From JAJZRJ01 sp040757055 (GTDB taxonomy: Bacteria; Desulfobacterota; Desulfobulbia; Desulfobulbales; Desulfurivibrionaceae), in contig JBFLXY010000008.1 in NCBI GenBank assembly GCA_040757055.1, positions 62,001 through 126,000 on the forward strand: a DNA stretch of 64,000 nt, in the 5' to 3' direction. The notes below the pieces were generated by a model. It ran no database searches. It was not told the origin of the DNA and saw nothing but the letters and a program-made list of their open reading frames with translations. The position numbers were made by a program, and so were the translations under genes. Positions 27,988 to 36,856 of the stretch are shown here, in pieces; within the stretch, counting starts at the first letter, position 1, and every line of letters begins with the position of its first letter.

Positions 27988-28016
27988 TTGGCCGCAGCGG
28001 CCGGCCGGGCTATAAT
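27988..28016 (+). promoter_or_regulatory. Promoter of the rhodanese gene
   Basis: TTGGCC at 27988-27993, 17 bases, then a perfect TATAAT at 28011-28016; the start codon is at 28068. Confidence 0.6.
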
Positions 28017-28067
28017 GGGCAGCGTGGTGCCGCATGGGCGCAGGCATCACCCGCAAAGGGGGAGGGG

Positions 28068-28904
28068 ATGGCGGAACAGATTCTTTACACACCCGCAGAG
28101 GTGGAAGGCCTCCGGCAGGAGGGGCGGGTCACCCTCATCGACATCCGCGACAAGGTGATCTACAAACAGGGGCATATCCCCGGCGCGGTGAATGCGCCGG
28201 AGGTCTTCTACTATCTCAGCGAGAGCACGCCGGATGGCCTGGCGGCGCTGCACGAAACCTTCCGCCAGACCTTTTCCCGGGCCGCGGTCGTTCCGGAACG
28301 GCTGGTGATCTTCTACGAAGACAGTCTCGACAGCCGCTACGGCTCTTCCTGCCGGGGCTACTGGCTGCTCACCTACCTGGGGCACCGGCAGGTCGGCATC
28401 CTCGACGGCGGCTTTTCCGAATGGCGGGCCGCCGGCCTTGCGGTGGAAACAGCACCGGCCCAACCGGAGCCGAGCCGCTTTGTTGTCCAGCCCCGCAGGG
28501 AACTCATCGCCACCAAGGAAGAGGTGCTCGCCGCCCTGAGCAACCCGGAGAGCATCATCCTCGACAACCGGGATGCGGAAGAGTGGTTCGGCGACTCCTC
28601 CTCGCCCTACGGGGTCGACTTCGCCCCGCGCATGGGCCACATCCCCGGCTCCCGCTGGATCGAGTGGTACCGCTTCATGAACCGGGAGCCGGTCCCGGCC
28701 TTCCGCTCGCCGGAAGAGATCCAGGCACTGTGCGCCTCGGTGGGCATCCATCCGGAGAACGACATCATCATCTCCTGCTTCAAGGGCTCGCGGGCGTCGC
28801 ACAGCTATGTGGCGCTCAAGCTCGCGGGCTTCACCAGGCTCCGCAACTATTTCGCCTCCTGGAACGAGTGGTCGCGCGACCCTGCGCTTCCCGTCGCCAA
28901 ATAG
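28068..28904 (+). CDS. Tandem-rhodanese sulfurtransferase
   Basis: A 278-residue protein with two rhodanese domains (about 8-125 and 145-275). The N-terminal domain lacks a catalytic Cys at the expected loop (FYEDSLDSRYGSS) and keeps GHIPGAVN and ILDGGFSEW. The C-terminal domain has the active loop SCFKGSRAS with Cys at about residue 233, plus GHIPGSRWIEW. This is the thiosulfate/3-mercaptopyruvate sulfurtransferase layout, which transfers sulfane sulfur via a persulfide. No signal peptide is seen, so it is probably cytoplasmic. GGAGGGG lies close upstream of the ATG; in-frame sequence further upstream has no comparable start. Confidence 0.9.
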   Translation: MAEQILYTPAEVEGLRQEGRVTLIDIRDKVIYKQGHIPGAVNAPEVFYYLSESTPDGLAALHETFRQTFSRAAVVPERLVIFYEDSLDSRYGSSCRGYWLLTYLGHRQVGILDGGFSEWRAAGLAVETAPAQPEPSRFVVQPRRELIATKEEVLAALSNPESIILDNRDAEEWFGDSSSPYGVDFAPRMGHIPGSRWIEWYRFMNREPVPAFRSPEEIQALCASVGIHPENDIIISCFKGSRASHSYVALKLAGFTRLRNYFASWNEWSRDPALPVAK

Positions 28905-28910
28905 GGCGGC

Positions 28911-29096
28911 CTACCGCTTCGGCTCCTCAGACGGCGGGCAGCCGCAACCCTTGTCCGGCGATTTCCCGCCTGCGCAACCTCCGCCGCGGCAACTGCAGCC
29001 GCACGAACTCTTGCCCGTGAACTGCCGGTAGAGCGTGCGGCCGATCAGACCGGCGCACACCGCCACCACCACGACCACCAGCACGGCATCCCACAT
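28911..29096 (-). CDS. FeoB-associated Cys-rich membrane protein
   Basis: A 61-residue protein: one N-terminal helix (about residues 4-20, rich in Val) and a basic linker, followed by a Cys-rich tail with CGCSC near residue 32 and a terminal CGC. This fits the small FeoB-associated Cys-rich proteins found downstream of feoB. They may handle Fe2+ or sense redox at the transporter; the function is not established. It starts one base after the feoB stop with GGAGG six bases upstream, so it is the third gene of the feo operon. Confidence 0.82.
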   Translation of the reverse strand: MWDAVLVVVVVAVCAGLIGRTLYRQFTGKSSCGCSCRGGGCAGGKSPDKGCGCPPSEEPKR

Positions 29097-29097
29097 C

Positions 29098-31323
29098 TCA
29101 GCCTCCCAGGCCCAGGGCCATGCCAAGCTGATAGACCACCACGGCCAGGCCGAAGGCAAAGACGGTATTGCACCCCATGGCCAGAAAGCCCCACTTCCAG
29201 GAGCCTGCCTCGCGGGCAATGCAGACCACGGTGACAAAGCAGGGGGCATAGAACATGACAAAAACGATGAGGGCAAAGGCCATGACCGGATTCCAGTTGG
29301 GATCGTCGGCCAGGGTCTGGGCCAGGGACTGGCTCTCCTCCGGATCGACCTCGCCCAGGGAATAGGCCGTGCCCAGGGTGGAAATCACCACCTCCTTGGC
29401 GGCAAAGCCGCCGACCAGGGCGATGTTGGTCCGCCAGTCAAAACCGGCCAGCCAGCTCACCTGCTCCAGGGCCCGGCCGGCCCGGCCGGCCGCCGAGTAT
29501 TCCAGGGCCTCTTCCGCCTCCTGGCGGTCCAGGGCATCGAGGCGCTCCAGCAGATCGACGGCGGCGGGGGAGAGCCCCTCCTCCTCCGCCCCCTCTGCCG
29601 TGGCCTCCTGCACCACCTCGGCCGGATAGCCGGTCAGCAGTTCCTGGCGCTGGGCGTCGATCCGCTCCCGCTCGCCCTCAGGCAGGCCGGGAAAGGTCAT
29701 CATCGCCCAGAGCAGGATGGAGATGGCGAGAATCACGGTGCCCGCCTTCTTGATGTACTGCCAGGTCCGCTCCCAGGTGTGGATCAGCAGCCCCCGAAAG
29801 GTGGGCAGCCGGTAGGGGGGCAGCTCCATGACAAAGGGAGTCGATTCGCCGCGCAGAATGGTGAGACGGTAGAATTTCGCCACCAGCAGGGCCACGGCCC
29901 AGGCCAGCAGGGTGAGCAGAAACATGACCTGGGCCTGGCTGCTGGCGAAAAAGACGCCGGTCAAGAGCGCCAGGACCGGCAGCTTGGCCCCGCAGTTCAT
30001 GAAGGAGACGGTGAGCAGGGTGGCGAGCCGTTCGCGCTCCGAACGCAGCGTCCTGGTCGCCATGACGCCCGGCACCGCGCAGCCGCCGGCAATGCCGCCG
30101 GAGACGATATAGGCCATGACCGAGCTGCCGTGCAGGCCGAACATCCGGAAGATGCGGTCCATCATGAAAGCAACCCGGGCGAGGTAGCCCGAGTCCTCGA
30201 GGATGGCGATGCCGAAGAACATGAACATGATGAGCGGTACGAAGCCGAGCACGCCGCCCACGCCGTCGATGACCCCGGCAACGAGCATCGACTTGAGGTA
30301 GCCGTCGGGCAAAATCGCGCCGGCGGCCTCGCGCAGCCAGCCGAAAAAGCCCTCCAGCCACGCCACCGGCAGTTCGCTGTAGGTGAAGGTGAAGTTGTAG
30401 AGGCCGAAGAGAATCGCCAGCATGATGATCGGCCCCAGGAAACGGTTGGTGAGCACCTTGTCGATGCGGTCCGAGGCATAAAGGCGGTCGGCGTCGTACT
30501 TACGGGTGATGACCTCCTGCCGGAGAATCGACTTGATGTAGCCGTAGCGATGATCGGCGATGATCGCCTCGGGGTAGGTTTCCATGGTCCGTTGCAGATG
30601 GTCGGTGGCCCCCTGCACCCAGCGGTCGAGATCGGCGGAAAGCGCGGCATTTTCCTTCGCCCCCCGATCCCGGATCTGGCTGTCGTTCTCCAGGTATTTC
30701 ACCGCCAGCCAGCGCGACGGATAGAGGCGGGTGAGAAAGCCCCGCTCCTCGATCTCCTTCTCCATGGAGCGCAGCACGCCGTCGAGGTCCTCGCCATAGG
30801 AGATCTGGAGGGGATTCCACGCCCTGCCGGCCTGGGCCATGGCCGTGGCCATGAGTTCGGCGGTGCCCTTGTTGCTGCGGGCCACGATCGGCACCACCGG
30901 CACTCCCAGCAGTTCGGCCAGCCGCGACGCATCGACGGCGATGCCGCGATCCTCGGCCACATCCATCATGTTGAGCGCCACCACCATGGGCACTCCCAGC
31001 TCCAGGAACTGGGTGGTGAGGTAGAGGTTGCGCTCAAGGTTGGAGGCATCGACGATGTTGATCACCACATCCGGCCGTTCCTGCACCAGATAATCGCGGG
31101 CGACCACCTCCTCCACCGAATAGGCGGTGAGGGAATAGGTGCCGGGCAGATCGACGATGTTGATCTGCTCGCCGGAGGCGGCGACATGGAGCCCCTCCTT
31201 TTTTTCCACGGTGACGCCGGGATAGTTGCCCACATGCTGGCGGGCGCCGGTGAGGGCGTTGAAGAGCGTGGTCTTGCCGGAATTGGGATTGCCGGCCAGG
31301 GCGACGGTGATGGGTGCGGTCAT
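29098..31323 (-). CDS. feoB: Ferrous iron transport protein B
   Basis: A 741-residue inner-membrane Fe2+ transporter. The N-terminal G domain has G1 GNPNSGKTT, G3 DLPGTY, G4 NMMD and G5 ARSNKG; a helical GDI-like region follows to about residue 275. The membrane part contains both Gate motifs, including GGCAVPGVMATRT and SFMNCGAKLPVLALL, and the C-terminal region shows FAAKEVVISTLGT. Length is typical. It overlaps feoA by four bases (ATGA). A polar insert around residues 560-610 lies between the membrane segments. FeoB supplies ferrous iron under anoxic conditions, fitting an anaerobe rich in Fe-S and heme proteins. Confidence 0.96.
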   Translation of the reverse strand: MTAPITVALAGNPNSGKTTLFNALTGARQHVGNYPGVTVEKKEGLHVAASGEQINIVDLPGTYSLTAYSVEEVVARDYLVQERPDVVINIVDASNLERNLYLTTQFLELGVPMVVALNMMDVAEDRGIAVDASRLAELLGVPVVPIVARSNKGTAELMATAMAQAGRAWNPLQISYGEDLDGVLRSMEKEIEERGFLTRLYPSRWLAVKYLENDSQIRDRGAKENAALSADLDRWVQGATDHLQRTMETYPEAIIADHRYGYIKSILRQEVITRKYDADRLYASDRIDKVLTNRFLGPIIMLAILFGLYNFTFTYSELPVAWLEGFFGWLREAAGAILPDGYLKSMLVAGVIDGVGGVLGFVPLIMFMFFGIAILEDSGYLARVAFMMDRIFRMFGLHGSSVMAYIVSGGIAGGCAVPGVMATRTLRSERERLATLLTVSFMNCGAKLPVLALLTGVFFASSQAQVMFLLTLLAWAVALLVAKFYRLTILRGESTPFVMELPPYRLPTFRGLLIHTWERTWQYIKKAGTVILAISILLWAMMTFPGLPEGERERIDAQRQELLTGYPAEVVQEATAEGAEEEGLSPAAVDLLERLDALDRQEAEEALEYSAAGRAGRALEQVSWLAGFDWRTNIALVGGFAAKEVVISTLGTAYSLGEVDPEESQSLAQTLADDPNWNPVMAFALIVFVMFYAPCFVTVVCIAREAGSWKWGFLAMGCNTVFAFGLAVVVYQLGMALGLGG

Positions 31324-31577
31324 GACTGCGTTGCCTCCTGCGCTTCGGTGACTTCCACTTCGATGTGGTCGGCTTCGTTGTTGCGCAGGGTCAGGGTGCC
31401 CCCCATGACGCGGAGCGCCACCGGGTCATAGAGGGGGGCGCGGCCCTGCACGGTGACCTGGGTGCCGGGCACCAACCCCATGTCCCTGATCCGGCGGCCC
31501 AGTTCGCCGGCCACCTTGACGGCGGTGATCACGCCGCTCTGGTTGCGCTTCATCTGTCGCAGCATTATCCGTGGCAT
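31320..31577 (-). CDS. feoA: Ferrous iron transport protein A
   Basis: An 85-residue SH3-like cytoplasmic protein that assists FeoB. RRIRDMGLVPGTQVTV near residue 29 and DPVALRVMGGTLTLRNNEA are the usual FeoA motifs. The ATG at 31577 has GGAGAAGG upstream; the frame is open another 23 codons but without a better site. It is the first gene of the feoA-feoB-Cys-rich operon, with a strong promoter at 31648-31676. Confidence 0.93.
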   Translation of the reverse strand: MPRIMLRQMKRNQSGVITAVKVAGELGRRIRDMGLVPGTQVTVQGRAPLYDPVALRVMGGTLTLRNNEADHIEVEVTEAQEATQS

Positions 31578-31647
31578 GGCCTTCTCCTTACGCACCGGGG
31601 CCCGAATCGCCCCTCGCCTTTCCCGTGATGGAACCTGTCCGTTCACC

Positions 31648-31676
31648 TATATACGGCAACGCAATTCCACGGTCAA
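31648..31676 (-). promoter_or_regulatory. Promoter of the feo operon
   Basis: Minus strand TTGACC (complement of 31671-31676), exactly 17 bases, then TATATA (31648-31653). The start near 31641 gives a leader of about 64 bases. I see no clear Fur box here, unlike the peroxiredoxin promoter at 42041. Confidence 0.65.
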
Positions 31677-31758
31677 CACTTTTTTTATCAGATCAAAAAC
31701 TATTAGGTATGCCGAATGCCGTCTGGCCCGCCCCAGGCCCGCGTGTCGGCCTTTTCGT

Positions 31759-31787
31759 TTGACAAGGGGAAGCGCATCGTATCTAAT
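31759..31787 (+). promoter_or_regulatory. Promoter of the PilZ gene
   Basis: A perfect TTGACA at 31759-31764, 17 bases, then TCTAAT at 31782-31787 (five of six). The start codon lies at 31845. Confidence 0.65.
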
Positions 31788-31844
31788 GGACACTATGGCG
31801 TTTTTGTCTGTCTCGCGAACAACATCCCTTGGGGGGCGCAGGCA

Positions 31845-32249
31845 ATGGCAAGGAACGACGCAACACCCGAACGGCGACTCTTCACGCGCTTCCCGGTCAG
31901 GGACCATGCTGTGATCGCCATCAACTCCCGGCTCGGCGAACTGATCGACATCAGCTTCGGCGGGCTGGCCTTCCGCTATGCCGGTGCCAAACCGTGGCCG
32001 CGCCAGAAAACGCAGCTCGCCATGCTGTGCGGGGCGGATGATTTCTGCCTCCAGGTGCCCATCACGGTGGTTGCGGACACCGCGCTGCATCCCGCCGAAA
32101 AAGCAGGCCAGACAAGCGCCATGCGGCGATGCGGCATGCAATTCGGCGAACTGGATGCCAAACAGCTCATCCAGCTCATCGCCTTTATCCGCGACAACAC
32201 CGAGGACCAGGAACTGCCCGAGACCCGTACCATGATGCCCAGCGCCTGA
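31845..32249 (+). CDS. PilZ-domain protein (probable c-di-GMP effector)
   Basis: A 134-residue protein made of one PilZ domain. ERRLFTRFPV near residue 9 gives the RxxxR c-di-GMP-binding arm, and LGELIDISFGGLAFRY corresponds to the D/NxSxxG motif, read here as DISFGG. Both halves of the binding site are present, so ligand binding is likely. The target process (motility, adhesion, polysaccharide) cannot be deduced from the neighbours. The ATG at 31845 is preceded by a G-rich stretch. The gene faces hisHF, with a shared terminator hairpin between them. Confidence 0.82.
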   Translation: MARNDATPERRLFTRFPVRDHAVIAINSRLGELIDISFGGLAFRYAGAKPWPRQKTQLAMLCGADDFCLQVPITVVADTALHPAEKAGQTSAMRRCGMQFGELDAKQLIQLIAFIRDNTEDQELPETRTMMPSA

Positions 32250-32283
32250 GACGGCGCCAGCGGCGGGATGGAAAGGGGGGAGG

Positions 32284-32308
32284 ACGGCGGGCCGAGAAGG
32301 CCCGCCGT
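32284..32308. terminator. Bidirectional terminator hairpin between the PilZ gene and hisHF
   Basis: Perfect ten-base arms 32284-32293 and 32299-32308 (ACGGCGGGCC and complement) with a GAGAA loop. No long T tract on either side. Confidence 0.6.
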
Positions 32309-32313
32309 CAAGA

Positions 32314-33906
32314 TCAGGAGCGGATTTCGATGCCGCACCCGCTGAGATGCGCCTTCACCGCGCCGATGGGCACTTCCCTGCGGTGGAAGATGCCGGCGGC
32401 CAGGGCAGCCTCCGCGCCAGTCTTCTCAAAAACCTCGGAGAAGTGCTCCACCTTGCCGGCCCCGCTGGAGGCGATCACCGGGATGGACACGGCCGAACGC
32501 ACCATGTCGATCAGCTCCAGATCGAAGCCGGAATTGGTGCCGTCGCGGTCGATGCAGTTGAGCAGGATCTCCCCCGCGCCCAGTTCCTCGCACACCCTGG
32601 CCAAAGTCACCGCGTCCACGTCCCGGCCTTCCCGACCGCCCTTCACAGTGCACTGGTACCAGCAATATTCCTCGCCATTGGGGCCGGGGAGCGCGGTCTT
32701 GATGGTCGGGTGGCCGGTTTCTTCCGGCGACGTCACGTAGACCCGGCGCGGATCGATGGAGATGACCACCGCCTGGTTGCCGTAGAGATAGGCGATCTGC
32801 TCGATGGAACTCCTGCCCGTTTTTTTCCCGGAGCGCAGATACTCCTCCACCACAGCCACCGCATCGCCGCCGATGGAGATCTTGTCGGCGCCGGCGCGAA
32901 AATACTGGGACGCCACGTCGAGGGCACTGTAGGTGGTGCCCTCGGAGTCGGTGTAATCGCGGATGCCGCCGCCGATGGTGAGCGGCACAAAGACCTGCTC
33001 CGAGGTGCGCTCCAGCACCTCCAGCATGGGCTGGTCCTTGAGCGGGAAGTCGCGGAAGGCGGTGATGTTCAGGAAGGTGATCTCGTCCGCCCCTTCCTCG
33101 AAATAGCGGCGGGCCAGCTCCACCGGCTTGCCCAGGTTGCGCACCTCGCCGGATTCGCGCACGTCGTACTGGTCGCCCTTGGTCACCACCAGGTCGCCGG
33201 CATCGTTGGTGCGCACATCAAGGCAGGCGATGATCCGCTTGGCGAGGCGCGTTGCCGCCTGACCCTGGATGACCTGGCTCGGGTCGCCGGCAGCAAGGTC
33301 GCCGGCGGTGAGAAAGTTCCGCAGCAGGGTCAGTCCCGCCCTGCCGCTCTTTTCCGGGTGGAACTGGGTGGCGACGATGTTGCCTTTCTGCACCGCGCTC
33401 AAAAAATCGCTGCCGTAGGTGGTGGTGGTGAGCTGCCAGTCGCGGTTGGCCTCGCTGACCTCGGCGCGATATGAGTGGACAAAGTAGAGCTTCTCGCCAC
33501 TGTATCCGTTGAACAGGGCCGAGGGCTTGCGGATGGCGATGCCGTTCCAGCCGATCTGCGGCACCGAAAGGCCGGGGGCGGTAAAGCGCTTGATCTGGCC
33601 GGGGATGAGCCCCAGCCCCGCCACCCCGGGCGACTCCTCGCTTCCCTCAAAGAGGGTCTGCAAGCCGAGGCAGATGCCGAAAAAGGGGCGATCGGCCGCC
33701 AGATATGCCTTGAGCGGCGCCAGATAGCCGAGGGCTTCGAGACGCGCCATGGCGCTGCCGAAGCTGCCCACGCCGGGAAAAATCAGCTTCTCCGCGGTGC
33801 GGATATCCTCGGCCGAGGCCACGTCCCGCACCTCGAAGCCAAGCTTCCTGATGGCGTTGCGGACGCTGCGCACGTTGCCGGCGCCGTAATCGAGCAGGGC
33901 AATCAT
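32314..33906 (-). CDS. hisHF: Bifunctional imidazole glycerol phosphate synthase (HisH-HisF fusion)
   Basis: A 530-residue fusion that carries out the fifth step of histidine synthesis. Residues 1-205 are the glutamine amidotransferase HisH, with nucleophile Cys in GICLGLQTLFEG and QFHPEKSG (His, Glu). Residues about 222-530 are the cyclase HisF barrel, with catalytic Asp in ACLDVRTNDAGD and in NCIDRDGTNSG. In most bacteria HisH and HisF are separate. The one-chain order and the inserted segments TNDAGDLVVTKGDQYDVRE and GNQAVVISIDPRRVYV resemble fungal and plant HIS7-type enzymes. It overlaps rdgB by four bases; no other his gene is in the window. Confidence 0.95.
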   Translation of the reverse strand: MIALLDYGAGNVRSVRNAIRKLGFEVRDVASAEDIRTAEKLIFPGVGSFGSAMARLEALGYLAPLKAYLAADRPFFGICLGLQTLFEGSEESPGVAGLGLIPGQIKRFTAPGLSVPQIGWNGIAIRKPSALFNGYSGEKLYFVHSYRAEVSEANRDWQLTTTTYGSDFLSAVQKGNIVATQFHPEKSGRAGLTLLRNFLTAGDLAAGDPSQVIQGQAATRLAKRIIACLDVRTNDAGDLVVTKGDQYDVRESGEVRNLGKPVELARRYFEEGADEITFLNITAFRDFPLKDQPMLEVLERTSEQVFVPLTIGGGIRDYTDSEGTTYSALDVASQYFRAGADKISIGGDAVAVVEEYLRSGKKTGRSSIEQIAYLYGNQAVVISIDPRRVYVTSPEETGHPTIKTALPGPNGEEYCWYQCTVKGGREGRDVDAVTLARVCEELGAGEILLNCIDRDGTNSGFDLELIDMVRSAVSIPVIASSGAGKVEHFSEVFEKTGAEAALAAGIFHRREVPIGAVKAHLSGCGIEIRS

Positions 33907-34598
33907 TGTACCTTCCTGACCATGATCTCTTCCGACCAGTCGTTGTGCTCGAACTGCTCGTGATCGGGCTTCTCCGGCCGCTCCTCAAAGAGGCGCTGAT
34001 CAAGCCACCTGAGCACCTTGTCGAACTCGGCCGCCACCTGGGCCACGGCTTGGCCGCGATGACTCACCCGGTTTTTCTCCTCCATGGAGGCCTCGGCAAA
34101 GGTTTTTCCCAAAATGGAACAGTAGAAGACCGGATCGTAGCCAAAGCCGTCGCTGCCGCGGGGGGCCTCGAGGATCTCGCCCTCGCAGCGGCCCTCGAAG
34201 GTCAGGGCCGGTCCGGAAGGCACGGCAATGGAGATCACGCACTCGAAGGCGGCCTTGCGGTTGGCCTTGCCTGCCATCTCCTTGAGCAGTTTGGCGATGT
34301 TGTCGCTGTCGGTGGCCTTTTCCCCGGCATAGCGGGCCGAATGGACGCCCGGCGCACCATCGAGCGCCTCCACCGTGAGGCCGGAATCGTCGGCCATGGC
34401 CGGCAGCCCAAGCACCTTGGCGGTGAAGCTCGCCTTCTTGTAGGCATTGTCGTCAAAGGTGGCGCCATCCTCCACCGCCTCGGGGATGGGCCCGAAGTCG
34501 GCAAGACTCTTGATCTCCACCGGAAAGTCTTTCAGCATCTCGGCGAATTCTTTCACCTTGCCCTGGTTGCGGGTGGCGAGCACGATGATCTGTGGCAT
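33903..34598 (-). CDS. rdgB: XTP/dITP pyrophosphatase (RdgB/HAM1 family)
   Basis: A 231-residue enzyme that removes deaminated purine nucleotides (XTP, dITP, ITP) from the pool. It shows TRNQGKVKEF near the N-terminus, MADDSGLTVEALDGAPGVHSARYAG, GSDGFGYDPVFY and the C-terminal SHRGQA, all family motifs. About 30 residues at the C-terminus extend beyond the usual 195-205-residue length. GGGAGA lies about ten bases upstream of the ATG. The stop overlaps the hisHF start, indicating a shared transcript, probably from the SpmAB gene upstream. Confidence 0.93.
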   Translation of the reverse strand: MPQIIVLATRNQGKVKEFAEMLKDFPVEIKSLADFGPIPEAVEDGATFDDNAYKKASFTAKVLGLPAMADDSGLTVEALDGAPGVHSARYAGEKATDSDNIAKLLKEMAGKANRKAAFECVISIAVPSGPALTFEGRCEGEILEAPRGSDGFGYDPVFYCSILGKTFAEASMEEKNRVSHRGQAVAQVAAEFDKVLRWLDQRLFEERPEKPDHEQFEHNDWSEEIMVRKVQ

Positions 34599-34690
34599 TG
34601 CAAAGTATCTCCCTGTTCTTGGAGGAAAAAAACGGCGGCGAAAGGCCCACTTTTAAACGGAAGCCGCACCAAAGTCAAGCCGCGAATGGT

Positions 34691-35983
34691 TCAGGAAAAC
34701 CAGAGATGGCAGATGAAAAGGGCGCCGATCAGGCCGGCCAGCTCGCCGCAGAGGGCGGCGGGCAGGGCGTGGCGGGTGCGGAAGACGCCGATGCTGCCGA
34801 GATAGACGGCCAGCACGTAGAAGGTGGTCTCGGTGGAGCCCTGGATCACTCCCACCAGGGCGGCGAGGAAGCTGTCCGGCGCCTGGCGGGTGATCTCGCT
34901 CATGAAGCCAAAGGCGCCGGAGCCGGAAAGGGGACGCAGGAGCGCCATGGCCAGGGCCTCGGCCGGAAGGCCGACCCGGGCGGTGAGCGGGGAGAGGGCC
35001 GCCACCATGATGTCCATGGCGCCGCTGGCCCGAAACATGCCGATGGCGACAAAGATGGCGACCATGAAGGGCACGATGCGCGTGGCGGTGGTGAAGCCCT
35101 CCTTGGCGCCGTCGGTCACCGCCTCGTAGACCTTGACCCCGCGCAGGTAGCCGAAAACGAGCAGCCCGACGATGAGCACCGGGATGAGCCAGGCGGAAAC
35201 GTTGTTCACCGTGGCGACGGAGAAGAAGGGGGCGGCCGGGGCGGTCCACCATTGGAAGAACACCCCGCCGAGAAAGAGGCCGAGGAGCACGCCGATGAAG
35301 ATGCGGCCCGCCGAGCCGGGCGGCGAGAGTTCCGACGCCTCGGCAGTGGCGGTCTCCTCGGCCGCCGCAACCGCGCCAGGCGCCACGGTCTGGTCCGGGG
35401 TGGCCAGCAGCTTGGCCATGAGGATGGCGACCACGGTGGAGCAGGTGGTGGCGAAGATCGAAGGAATGACAATGGCGGCCGGATCGATCGCCCCGGCTGC
35501 GGCCCGCACCGTGATGACGCCCAAGGGCAGCAGGGTGACGCTGGAGGTGTTGATGGCGAGGAAGAGGCACATGGCGTTGGTGGCGGTACCTTTTTCGGCG
35601 GACAGCTTGTCCAGCTCCTGCATGGCCTTGATGCCCATGGGGGTGGCGGCGTTGCCGAGGCCGAGCACATTGGCCGCCAGGTTCATGATCATGGCGCTCA
35701 TGGCCGGATGCTCTGCCGGTACGTCGGGGAAAAGCCTGGTCATCAGCGGTTTCAGACCCCGGGCGATGAGGCGCATCATGCCGCCCGCCTCGGCCACCTT
35801 CATGATGCCGAGCCAGAGCGCCATGGGACCGATGAGGCCGATGGCCAGCATCACCGCGTCCTTGGCCGACTCAAAGGAGGCCTTGGTCACCGCCTCCATG
35901 GTGCCGGTGTAGGCGGCGGTCACCGTGGCGATACCGATCATGCCGAGCCAGATGATGTTGATGATCGAGGGCCTCTGTTTCAT
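34691..35983 (-). CDS. Fused SpmA-SpmB (nucleoside-recognition/gate-domain) membrane protein
   Basis: A 430-residue polytopic protein. Residues 1-200 match SpmA (AMSAMIMNLAANVLGLGNAA, FLAINTSSVTLLP), and residues about 225-430 match SpmB (VPFMVAIFVAIGMFRASGAM, LLRPLSGSGAFGFMSEI, VIQGSTETTFYVLAVYLGS). In Bacillus these are separate spore maturation proteins; fused forms occur in non-sporulating bacteria, where the role is unknown and may be solute transport. The frame is open 38 codons upstream of the chosen ATG at 35983, which has no good ribosome-binding site, so the start is uncertain. It is upstream of rdgB on the same strand. Confidence 0.82.
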   Translation of the reverse strand: MKQRPSIINIIWLGMIGIATVTAAYTGTMEAVTKASFESAKDAVMLAIGLIGPMALWLGIMKVAEAGGMMRLIARGLKPLMTRLFPDVPAEHPAMSAMIMNLAANVLGLGNAATPMGIKAMQELDKLSAEKGTATNAMCLFLAINTSSVTLLPLGVITVRAAAGAIDPAAIVIPSIFATTCSTVVAILMAKLLATPDQTVAPGAVAAAEETATAEASELSPPGSAGRIFIGVLLGLFLGGVFFQWWTAPAAPFFSVATVNNVSAWLIPVLIVGLLVFGYLRGVKVYEAVTDGAKEGFTTATRIVPFMVAIFVAIGMFRASGAMDIMVAALSPLTARVGLPAEALAMALLRPLSGSGAFGFMSEITRQAPDSFLAALVGVIQGSTETTFYVLAVYLGSIGVFRTRHALPAALCGELAGLIGALFICHLWFS

Positions 35984-36196
35984 GGCGGAGAGCTTACCCA
36001 ATTCCCCCTTCAAAAAGCCAGCGGAATCGTCCTCCCGGACAACATCCCCTCCTGGGCGGGAAAACCGTTCATGGCCATTCCCGGCCACCCCCGCCAAGAA
36101 AAAACCGCGCCAAGCCGGAAAAATTGTATATAGTTAAAAGACACGCATTGCCGGCTCCGCGGCGTGCCACACCCCAAGAGGCTCCGGCATTTCCGT

Positions 36197-36847
36197 ATGC
36201 AAAAGGCGGCGCACCCCCTTTTCCGGCCCCCCCACACCCCCCGGCCTTCTCGCGGCCGCTGGCTTGTCGCGCTGCTGCTCTGCCTCCTGCCCTTTGCCTC
36301 GCCGCTGCACGGCGCGCAGTTCGGTGAATACGAAATCAAGGCCGGCTTCCTTTACAATTTCCTCAACTTCGTCAGCTGGTCGGAGACCGCGGATGGCGCC
36401 TCGCCCCAGATGGTCCTGGTGGTCCTCGACACCGGCGCCATCGGCAAGGCCATCGCCGAGACCCTGGCCTCGGAAACGGTGCGCGGCAAACCCCTGAAGA
36501 TCGTCTTGACCACCCAGCCCGCCGAGGCGAGAAAGGCGCACCTGCTTTTCATCCCCGCCTCCTACGCCGGCGAACTGGACAAAATCTTCCAGGTCATCCA
36601 GGGACGACCGGTCCTCACCGTGGGCGAAAGCAACTCCTTTATCGCCACCGGCGGCATGATCAACTTCGTTCGCCAGGGCAGCAAGGTCCGCTTCGAGATC
36701 AACCCGCGCGCCGCCCACGGCGCCGGACTCAGGATCAGCTCGCAGTTGCTGAAGCTTGCCATCATCGCCGAGCCCCCCCACAGCAGCCTGGCCGACCCCC
36801 GCCAGGCCGCGCTCCTGCGGCGCAAGCCTGGCGCACCGGAAAGCTAG
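36197..36847 (+). CDS. YfiR/DUF4154-family secreted protein
   Basis: A 216-residue protein. The basic N-terminus and a hydrophobic run (LVALLLCLLPFA) end in LHGA, a plausible signal-peptidase I site, so the mature protein is probably periplasmic. The mature start EYEIKAGFLYNFLNFVSW and the later FIATGGMINFVRQGSKVRFEIN are typical of the YfiR/DUF4154 family. YfiR in Pseudomonas restrains a membrane diguanylate cyclase; in this context it probably modulates the hybrid kinase whose gene starts nine bases downstream. The ATG at 36197 is preferred over a GTG at 36164. A TATATA box lies at 36128. Confidence 0.85.
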   Translation: MQKAAHPLFRPPHTPRPSRGRWLVALLLCLLPFASPLHGAQFGEYEIKAGFLYNFLNFVSWSETADGASPQMVLVVLDTGAIGKAIAETLASETVRGKPLKIVLTTQPAEARKAHLLFIPASYAGELDKIFQVIQGRPVLTVGESNSFIATGGMINFVRQGSKVRFEINPRAAHGAGLRISSQLLKLAIIAEPPHSSLADPRQAALLRRKPGAPES

Positions 36848-36856
36848 GTGGCTGCC

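Noticed and set aside
31578..31844. Fur box upstream of feoA
   Set aside because: I searched the gap for a Fur-like palindrome and saw only a good -35/-10 pair; AT-rich runs there lack inverted symmetry.
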